Program-made: the position numbers and the translations under genes
Shown: one piece after another, positions 1 to 4,762 of the stretch
Layout: the number at the start of each line of letters is the position of its first letter
Position numbering within the stretch: the stretch's first letter is position 1
Notes under the pieces: model-generated
Database searches by the model: none
What the model was told of the DNA's origin: nothing
The model's input: the letters and a program-made list of their open reading frames with translations, nothing else
Source: an uncultured Thiotrichaceae bacterium
GTDB taxonomy: Bacteria; Pseudomonadota; Gammaproteobacteria; Thiotrichales; Thiotrichaceae
Length of the DNA: 6,072 nucleotides
NCBI GenBank assembly: GCA_938038645.1
Contig: CALHTA010000004.1
Coordinates: 1 to 6,072, forward strand
Reading direction: 5' to 3'

Positions 1-530
1 TTGTATTCAACAATACGACCTGGCTCGATACCACAGCTTGCACTCACAATGACTTTAGGTGTCGCGTCATCAATACGAGTTGCCAGCTCTTTTGCAGCAA
101 ATCCACCAAATACAACGGAGTGAATCGCACCCAAACGAGCGCAAGCTAACATTGCGATGACAGCTTCAGGAATCATCGGCATGTAAACGAGCACCCGATC
201 ACCCTTGTCAACGCCACTGGCTCTTAGTGCACCTGCAAACTTCGCTACTTTTTCAGTCAGTTGCGAGTAGGTGTAACGATATTTGGTATCGGTGACGGGT
301 GAGTCGTAGATCAATGCATCTTGGTCACCCAATCCATTTTCTACGTGACGATCCAAACAGTTATAGCAAGTGTTTAACTCTGCGCCTGCAAACCAGCGTG
401 GAACCGGTGTCGTTTGCATATCAACAACCTTATCCCAAGGTTTTATCCAATCAATTCCTGTCGCCGCTTCGGCCCAAAACTCTTCCGGGTTAGATAGTGA
501 ATGTTGATAAACGTCTTGATACTTTTGCAT
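1..530 (-). CDS. prpE: Propionyl-CoA synthetase (propionate--CoA ligase), N-terminal part, cut by window edge
   Basis: The product is an AMP-forming acyl-CoA synthetase of the ANL superfamily that activates propionate (and possibly acetate) to its CoA ester in the cytoplasm. Translating the minus strand from the ATG at 530-528 gives 176 open codons to the window edge. The start MQKYQDVYQHSLSNPEEFW matches the N-terminal cap domain of Acs/PrpE enzymes. It is followed by the LNTCYNCLDRHVENG block (residues 52-66), MPMIPEAVIAMLACARLGAIHS (117-138, mentioned by position), VVFGGFAAKELATRIDD (139-155) and SASCGIEPGRIVEY (163-176). The VFGGF..KEL..RIDD and SCGIEP.R..EY blocks point to PrpE/ACSS3 rather than Acs. 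Family members are about 630 residues, so roughly 450 residues lie off the left end, including the ATP-binding and catalytic motifs. The start is backed by a good ribosome binding site 8 nt upstream. No prpBCD genes are visible. PrpE rather than Acs is likely but not certain. Confidence 0.93.
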   Translation of the reverse strand, partial: MQKYQDVYQHSLSNPEEFWAEAATGIDWIKPWDKVVDMQTTPVPRWFAGAELNTCYNCLDRHVENGLGDQDALIYDSPVTDTKYRYTYSQLTEKVAKFAGALRASGVDKGDRVLVYMPMIPEAVIAMLACARLGAIHSVVFGGFAAKELATRIDDATPKVIVSASCGIEPGRIVEY

Positions 531-538
531 AGCGTGAT

Positions 539-544
539 CTCTCC
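539..544 (-). promoter_or_regulatory. Ribosome binding site of prpE
   Basis: On the minus strand this reads GGAGAG, a strong Shine-Dalgarno match, 8 nt before the ATG at 530-528. It fixes the prpE start. Confidence 0.8.
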
Positions 545-597
545 AATAACGTGTGTAAATGGCTATAAACAACGTTGCCGTTTACGTTAATGGAAAG

Positions 598-627
598 AGT
601 CTAGCACCCGCGAATAGCGTTTCCCAA
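598..627 (-). promoter_or_regulatory. Candidate sigma-70 promoter of prpE (extended -10)
   Basis: On the minus strand a TTGGGA box (627-622) is separated by 18 bp from TAGACT (603-598). TAGACT is preceded by TGC, giving an extended -10 of the TGn form. This would place transcription start near position 592 and give a leader of about 60 nt. A separate TTGACG (645-640) is a better -35 hexamer but has no -10 partner at normal spacing. The assignment is by eye and weak. Confidence 0.3.
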
Positions 628-662
628 ACACTAATTCCCCGTCAAAACCCTATTTCGAGCAA

Positions 663-680
663 GTCTAGACCTTAGTCGTA
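663..680 (-). promoter_or_regulatory. Candidate activator binding site upstream of prpE
   Basis: On the minus strand this reads TACGACTAAGGTCTAGAC. It contains GAC-TAAG-GTC, with 3-bp arms around a 4-bp core, and overlaps the perfect palindrome GTCTAGAC. It lies about 36 bp upstream of the candidate prpE -35 box, a normal place for an activator. In many gammaproteobacteria, acyl-CoA synthetase genes are activated by a LuxR/NarL-type response regulator (CrbR family). Assigning this motif to that regulator is a guess, not something the sequence shows. Confidence 0.3.
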
Positions 681-852
681 TACCCTATAAAAATAGATAT
701 AAAGCTATTAAATCCCATTAACGAGCCTTAATACCATTTATGCAAGCAATAAATTTCCTCAGAATTATTTCTAATTTTTACTAAGATAAGTATTAGCGAT
801 AGAGAAGTATGCCTGAGAAATCATGTACATCGCTTATACCCAAAACTTAAAT

Positions 853-856
853 AGGA
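853..856 (+). promoter_or_regulatory. Ribosome binding site of the outer-membrane protein gene
   Basis: AGGA lies 9 nt before the ATG at 866. It is short but correctly placed, and it supports the start chosen because the resulting protein begins directly with a signal peptide. Confidence 0.6.
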
Positions 857-887
857 ATTTTAAGCATGACTAAAAAAGGAATTTTAA
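854..887 (+). repeat. 10-bp direct repeat around a start codon
   Basis: GGAATTTTAA occurs at 854-863, overlapping the Shine-Dalgarno of the barrel gene, and again at 878-887, within codons 5-8 of the same gene. The copies are 24 bp apart. The second copy also looks like a Shine-Dalgarno (AAGGA) but has no ATG after it. The sequence is AT-rich, so chance is a reasonable explanation. Confidence 0.5.
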
Positions 888-1495
888 TCGCCTTAGGGCT
901 TGCACTCAGTGGCTCTACTTTTGCCGCCGACAGTTTTAGCAGAGGCTACATCGGCGTTGGCTATGGAAGCACCAAAAGCACCGTTACTAACAGTTCATTA
1001 ACTCAGCCGGATGTTTGTAATATCGTTGGCTCCTTTTGTACCGTAGACGATGAAGACAGCTCAAAACAGCTTTATGCTGGCTATAATTTTACCCCAAGAT
1101 TTTCACTGGAGGCAGCTTATACAGACTTAGGTATTACCGGAATAGTGACTGATGGTACGATAAGCGGTATACAGATGACCAAGGGACTCAGTCTTTCTTT
1201 GCTTGGTAAAATCCCACTAAGTCATCGCATTTCACTTTATGGAAAAGCCGGTTTATACCGATGGGACAGTAGATCGCAGATTACGAGAACTCACTTGGCT
1301 GCGCAAAACAAAGGCAATGATGCGACGGTTGGTGTGGGACTCGAATATAAAATGAATAGACGTGCCACTGCACGCCTCAGTTGGGATCGCTACAATAACG
1401 TCGGGACAGACACTGCTTTCCTCGACAGTTCTGGCGCTAAAACAGTAAATTTTGACGTAGATGTTGTCTCAGTTGGGCTTCAATACAACTTTTAG
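866..1495 (+). CDS. Small outer-membrane beta-barrel protein (OmpA-like/OmpW-like porin family)
   Basis: A 209-residue secreted protein, predicted to sit in the outer membrane as an eight-stranded beta-barrel. Residues 1-20 form a typical signal peptide: basic MTKK, a hydrophobic core, and STFA before the mature start ADSF. The mature part has alternating hydrophobic/polar strands rich in Gly and aromatics, such as GYIGVGYG (27-34), KQLYAGYNF (67-75), RISLYGKAGLYRW (121-133), ATVGVGLEYKM (153-163) and VVSVGLQYNF (200-209). It ends in Phe, the usual BAM recognition signal of outer-membrane proteins. The first predicted surface loop (about 36-66) has the only two cysteines, C51 and C58, which could form a disulfide. 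A barrel this size usually has no wide pore, so a role in carboxylate entry should not be assumed. The exact function is unknown. The gene ends directly against the end of tctE on the other strand. Confidence 0.85.
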   Translation: MTKKGILIALGLALSGSTFAADSFSRGYIGVGYGSTKSTVTNSSLTQPDVCNIVGSFCTVDDEDSSKQLYAGYNFTPRFSLEAAYTDLGITGIVTDGTISGIQMTKGLSLSLLGKIPLSHRISLYGKAGLYRWDSRSQITRTHLAAQNKGNDATVGVGLEYKMNRRATARLSWDRYNNVGTDTAFLDSSGAKTVNFDVDVVSVGLQYNF

Positions 1496-2875
1496 TTAAG
1501 TCATAAGAATGGGTAAAGTGATGGTTGCGGTCGTACCTTGGTTGGAACTAGCCAGTTGTACATCGCCTCGGTGTTTGCGCACAATTGATTGCGCAATCGC
1601 CAGACCTAGGCCGCAACCATCCGACCCATCTTCTTTTCCACGGGTAAAACGCTCAAAGATATTGGGCAGCAATCCGTCATGGATGCCGCCACCGGTGTCT
1701 GTGACACTGATAGAAACAACGGCATCATCAGATTGAATATTCGTTTCTATCTTACTGCCTGGGCGACTCCCATAGCGTAGTGCGTTATCCAGCAGGTTAT
1801 CTAATGCCTCGCCGATTAAGATGGCATTGCCTTCAACCAATACTTCAGACTCTAGCCCGGTCAGTGACAATTCAACCTCCTGTTTAAATGCCCTACTTGC
1901 AGTGGTTGCCAAATGCTCCTGCACTAAATTAACAATATCGAATGACTCTAAATGCTCCAGTGTGTCGTTCTGACTGACGCGCTCCATTGACAACAATTGC
2001 TGGGTCAGTCTGGCGGTCCGCCTGGCGGCTTCTGCAACATCCCTTACTCGCTCTCGAAGCTTTTCAGGATCACTAGTACGTTGCGCCGCTTCTGCCTGAC
2101 TTAATAAACCTGCGATTGGATTACGAATCTGATGCGCAGCATTGGCGATGAAGGCATCTTTTTCTGCAAAGGAATTTCGCAACTGGCCAAACAGTTGGTT
2201 TGTGGCTTCGAGTAAACTGGACACTTCTCTCGGTACCGCTCGTTTGATCGGGCTTAGGTCATCCGGGGAACGTTTTTCAATCGCGTATTGCAAATCAAGC
2301 AGTGGTTTCAGACCATAGTTCACCCCAAACCAAACGATAAATCCCGTCGCCAAAATAACCAGAATTAACGTCACTACGCCGCGACCTGCGAGCATCAGGG
2401 TGAGATTTTGCCGCTGCCCCGTGTTTTGCCAGACGGTCACCGTCACTGACCCTTCCATAGCATTGGTCGTGAAATACTCCCGAAACGAGACGGCTCTAAC
2501 GAGTTGATCTCTAAACTCGCTGTCAAAGAAAATCGGTTTTCGTAGGTCTGTTTTAACCCCTTCAGCCACCGGCTGAGGAGTGTAACCTGAAAGCAGAGGT
2601 GGCGCCTGATCACTCACAATGTGATAAAACACCTGATCGCCAAGTGCATCGGTCAAAGTTTCGAGTAATTTTTCCGCCAGCAAATCCCCTTGATTCAGCA
2701 CCACATCACGCGCGATGACATGCGCAATAGACAGCAATCCCGTGTCATAGATTTGCTGGGTAGTTTCGCGAACTTCGTAATATCGAATTACCGTCAAGAC
2801 GGCGGCAACCAACAGCACCGGCACAATGATGACGGCAAGTAATCTTGCGTGAAGTGAGCGGACGCGTTCAGCCAT
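1496..2875 (-). CDS. tctE: Sensor histidine kinase of the TctE type
   Basis: A 459-residue inner-membrane histidine kinase, predicted to sense an external carboxylate and phosphorylate TctD. A first membrane helix (about 11-30) and a second (about 166-186) enclose a periplasmic region of about 135 residues resembling the sensor domain of TctE-like kinases. A HAMP-like linker follows (about 187-240). The H-box AAHQIRNPIAG has the phospho-accepting H248. The ATPase domain shows the N-box E356 to N364 (EALDNLLDNALRYG), G1 box DTGGG (393-397), F-box FERF (407-410) and G2 box GCGLGLA (420-426), so all catalytic motifs are intact. The H-box reads HQIRNP where HELRTP or HQLRTP is usual. The ATG lies 14 bp after the tctD stop with no strong Shine-Dalgarno, suggesting an operon with translational coupling. 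Family and partner are clear; the ligand is not. Confidence 0.93.
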   Translation of the reverse strand: MAERVRSLHARLLAVIIVPVLLVAAVLTVIRYYEVRETTQQIYDTGLLSIAHVIARDVVLNQGDLLAEKLLETLTDALGDQVFYHIVSDQAPPLLSGYTPQPVAEGVKTDLRKPIFFDSEFRDQLVRAVSFREYFTTNAMEGSVTVTVWQNTGQRQNLTLMLAGRGVVTLILVILATGFIVWFGVNYGLKPLLDLQYAIEKRSPDDLSPIKRAVPREVSSLLEATNQLFGQLRNSFAEKDAFIANAAHQIRNPIAGLLSQAEAAQRTSDPEKLRERVRDVAEAARRTARLTQQLLSMERVSQNDTLEHLESFDIVNLVQEHLATTASRAFKQEVELSLTGLESEVLVEGNAILIGEALDNLLDNALRYGSRPGSKIETNIQSDDAVVSISVTDTGGGIHDGLLPNIFERFTRGKEDGSDGCGLGLAIAQSIVRKHRGDVQLASSNQGTTATITLPILMT

Positions 2876-2889
2876 GAGCGTTAACCATG

Positions 2890-3558
2890 TTAGTCTTCTG
2901 CCTCAATCATATAACCTATTCCCCGTGCCGTTCTTATAACGACACCACTGCCTTTTATCGCTCTTCGTAAACGAGAGACAGAAAGCTCAACGGCATTCAA
3001 ATCAACATCGCTACCCACACCATATAAGGTATCCGCAAGGTTTGACTTAGATACAAACTGGCCTTGTTTGATCAGCAATGTTTCAAACAACTCAAGCTCA
3101 CGCCGAGCAATATCTAATTCTTTATCCTCCATAAATAACCGGCGTGAGGTCCTTTCATAGCTTAAGCTTCCAATTGACTCATTTGAAGGCTGCAAAGTAC
3201 CGGCTCGTCTTGACAGCGCTCTTACCCGCGCTTCTAGCTCTTCCATGGCAAAGGGCTTTACTAAATAATCATCAGCACCAGCATCTAAACCGTTAACGCG
3301 GTCTTCTGTCGTGCTTCTGGCGGTGAGTAACAAGACGGGAAAGGTTTGGTTGCGACTGCGTAAATTACGTGTGATTGACAAACCGTCCATGCCCGGTAAA
3401 TTCACATCTAAAATAGCCAGATCAGCGCCTTCTTGCTGAAGGTATAAATCCGCTTGAGCGCCATCGGAAAACAAATCGACCGAATGCCCTTCATCGCGCA
3501 GAGTTTTCCCAATGCCAGACAGCAACATTTCATTATCCTCCACTAAAACGATACGCAC
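2890..3558 (-). CDS. tctD: Response regulator of the OmpR family, TctD type
   Basis: A 222-residue cytoplasmic transcription regulator, predicted to be phosphorylated by the TctE kinase encoded just downstream and to control the divergent transport genes. The receiver domain (1 to about 118) has the acidic pair E7-D8, phospho-acceptor D51 (ILDVNLPGMDG), T79 (LLLTAR) and K101 (VKPF), so all conserved residues are present. The C-terminal winged-helix DNA-binding domain (about 128-220) shows ARRELELFETLL, the recognition-helix region NAVELSVSRLRRAIKG (188-203) and the wing RTARGIGYMI. The start codon is GTG at 3558-3556, not ATG, and is supported by a strong GGAGG 8 nt upstream and by the usual MRIVLVEDN start. 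The TctD name rests on synteny with tctE, tctC and tctA plus general similarity. Confidence 0.93.
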   Translation of the reverse strand: MRIVLVEDNEMLLSGIGKTLRDEGHSVDLFSDGAQADLYLQQEGADLAILDVNLPGMDGLSITRNLRSRNQTFPVLLLTARSTTEDRVNGLDAGADDYLVKPFAMEELEARVRALSRRAGTLQPSNESIGSLSYERTSRRLFMEDKELDIARRELELFETLLIKQGQFVSKSNLADTLYGVGSDVDLNAVELSVSRLRRAIKGSGVVIRTARGIGYMIEAED

Positions 3559-3566
3559 TTTATTTT

Positions 3567-3571
3567 CCTCC
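3567..3571 (-). promoter_or_regulatory. Ribosome binding site of tctD (decides the GTG start)
   Basis: On the minus strand this is GGAGG, placed 8 nt before the GTG codon at 3558-3556. No in-frame ATG gives a complete receiver domain, so this site decides the start. Confidence 0.85.
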
Positions 3572-3641
3572 GACAGGGTTTGGACAGTATCAATCGTTAT
3601 GATGCTACACGATCAAATAGTTTTAACAAACCGATTCTCTG

Positions 3642-3647
3642 AGGAGG
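3642..3647 (+). promoter_or_regulatory. Very strong ribosome binding site of tctC (decides its start)
   Basis: AGGAGG, within GAGGAGGAGA at 3641-3650, lies 8 nt before the ATG at 3656. It is a near-perfect Shine-Dalgarno and shows that tctC starts at 3656 rather than at the in-frame ATG at 3512, which lies inside the divergent tctD gene. It also suggests high translation, as expected for a periplasmic binding protein. Confidence 0.9.
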
Positions 3648-3655
3648 AGATCTTT

Positions 3656-4759
3656 ATGAATAAATTACGTCGTGTAATTAACAAGACAATCATCGGCCTT
3701 GCTGCTGGAACATTAGCACTAGGTTTTTCAGCTACCGCTTCTGCAGAAGTTGATCTAAGTGGTAAAACTGTTGAGTGGATCATTCCATTCTCAGAAGGTG
3801 GTGGTTCAGATAAGTGGGCTCGTTTCTACGGTCCTTTGCTTTCAGAAGCCCTACCAGGCAACCCAACAGTTGTTGTTAAGAACATGCCAGGTGCAGGTTC
3901 TACTAAGGGTGCTAACTGGTTTGCTGCGAACGCAAGACCTGACGGTATGACTATTTTAGGAACGTCTGGTTCTACTCAGTTCCCATTCTTACTAGGCGAC
4001 CCTCGCGTAAAGTTTGACTATGCAGACTGGAACATCGTGCTAGCCACTGCAACCGGTGGTGTTGCTTACTTGCCAGCCGATCTAGGTGCTAAGTGGAATG
4101 CGAATCCTCGTTCACTACTAGACACTCGTTTCATCTACGGTTCACAGGGTGCAACACGTCTTGACCTAGTGCCTCTACTCGCTTGGCAGATGCTTGGTCT
4201 GAAAGTAGACCCAGTATTTGGTATCAAAGGTCGTGGTGACGGTCGTTTGATGTTTGAGCGTGGTGAAGCCAACATTGACTATCAAACATCTTCAGCTTTC
4301 TTATCTAAAGTAACGCCGCTTGTAAAAGAAGGTAAAGCGGTTCCAATGATGACTTGGGGTGCTTTAGACAGTGATGGAAACATCGTTCGTGACCCTACTT
4401 TCCCAGAGATTCCAACGTTTAAGGAAGTCTACAAGAAAGTTAAAGGTGTTGAGCCTTCAGGTGACGCTTGGGATGCATGGAAAGCTTTCTTCATCGCCGG
4501 TTTCCCAGCACAGAAAATGGTATTCCTACCAAAAGGTGCCTCAGAAGAGTTAGTTGAAACTTACTCAAATGCATTTAAGAAAGTCACTGAGCGCCCTGAC
4601 TTCCCTGAGATTTCAAAGAAACGTCTAGGTGTTTACCCTCAAGCGACTGGCATGGCAGCAGCAACCTTTAAGAAGATGGGTACTGATGTTGATGAGAAAG
4701 CAAAGACATGGGTAAAAGATTGGCTACAAAGCCGTTACGGCGTGAAGTTGAAGAAGTAA
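3656..4759 (+). CDS. tctC: Tripartite tricarboxylate transporter solute-binding protein (TctC/Bug family)
   Basis: A periplasmic binding protein that captures a carboxylate and delivers it to the TctA permease. From the ATG at 3656 the product is 367 residues. Residues 1-30 are a Sec signal peptide, with basic MNKLRR, a hydrophobic core and ATASA before EVDLSG. The first mature strand and loop carry the TctC pattern: WIIPFSEGGGSDKWAR (41-56), VVVKNMPGAG (72-81) and ARPDGMTILGT (93-103). Compared with typical Bug proteins (about 320-330 residues, P-GG-xxD-xxxR), this one is longer and reads FSEGGGSD. It also carries long charged stretches in the C-terminal half, so it belongs to a divergent branch and its ligand is unknown. 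Codons are biased toward GGT, GCT, CGT and CTA more than in the neighbouring genes, consistent with high expression. It is the first gene of an operon with tctA. Confidence 0.92.
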   Translation: MNKLRRVINKTIIGLAAGTLALGFSATASAEVDLSGKTVEWIIPFSEGGGSDKWARFYGPLLSEALPGNPTVVVKNMPGAGSTKGANWFAANARPDGMTILGTSGSTQFPFLLGDPRVKFDYADWNIVLATATGGVAYLPADLGAKWNANPRSLLDTRFIYGSQGATRLDLVPLLAWQMLGLKVDPVFGIKGRGDGRLMFERGEANIDYQTSSAFLSKVTPLVKEGKAVPMMTWGALDSDGNIVRDPTFPEIPTFKEVYKKVKGVEPSGDAWDAWKAFFIAGFPAQKMVFLPKGASEELVETYSNAFKKVTERPDFPEISKKRLGVYPQATGMAAATFKKMGTDVDEKAKTWVKDWLQSRYGVKLKK

Positions 4760-4762
4760 TTT

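Larger units (their letters stand above)
531..865. other. Divergent intergenic region between prpE and the outer-membrane protein gene
   Basis: This 335-bp stretch holds no convincing open reading frame or RNA gene. The half next to prpE (531-660) is mixed in composition and carries the prpE ribosome binding site and a candidate promoter. The half next to the barrel gene (about 680-865) is strongly AT-rich, with A/T tracts around 685-712 and 750-800, and should hold the promoter of that gene. TAAGAT (782-787) and TATTAG (791-796) resemble -10 boxes on the plus strand, but neither has a good -35 at standard spacing. A dyad-containing motif sits at 663-680. I see no rho-independent terminator here. 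Confidence 0.6.
3559..3655. promoter_or_regulatory. Divergent tctD/tctC control region with candidate TctD half-sites
   Basis: These 97 bp must hold the promoters for both tctDE (minus) and tctCA (plus). On the plus strand TATGAT (3598-3603) is a good -10 box, but there is no -35 match about 17 bp upstream, as at promoters needing an activator. The half-sites ATCA (3589-3592), TGAT (3600-3603) and ATCA (3612-3615) are 11 and 12 bp apart, so they lie on nearly the same helix face. They also form inverted pairs ATCA-N7-TGAT and TGAT-N8-ATCA. OmpR-family regulators commonly bind repeats at about helical spacing, so TctD is the natural candidate. The half-sites are only 4 bp and one overlaps the -10 box, so this is tentative. 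Confidence 0.4.

Noticed and set aside
299..493. 64-residue plus-strand open frame
   Set aside because: It is antisense to the clearly recognisable prpE coding sequence and has no family resemblance.
866..1495. The barrel protein as the outer-membrane channel of the carboxylate transport system
   Set aside because: It is too small for a wide pore, is not in the tct operon, and resembles eight-stranded barrels. Proximity alone does not support this role.
1509..1736. 75-residue plus-strand open frame inside tctE
   Set aside because: It is antisense to the G-box region of the kinase, whose motifs are intact, and no ribosome binding site is present.
3512..3655. Extension of tctC to an upstream in-frame ATG at 3512 (48 extra residues)
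   Set aside because: It would overlap tctD on the opposite strand and place a non-signal segment before a clear signal peptide. The near-perfect ribosome binding site lies just before 3656.
4731..4741. Perfect inverted repeat GCCGTTACGGC near the end of tctC as a terminator or attenuator
   Set aside because: The stem is only 4 bp with a 3-nt loop, lacks a T-run, and lies within coding sequence.
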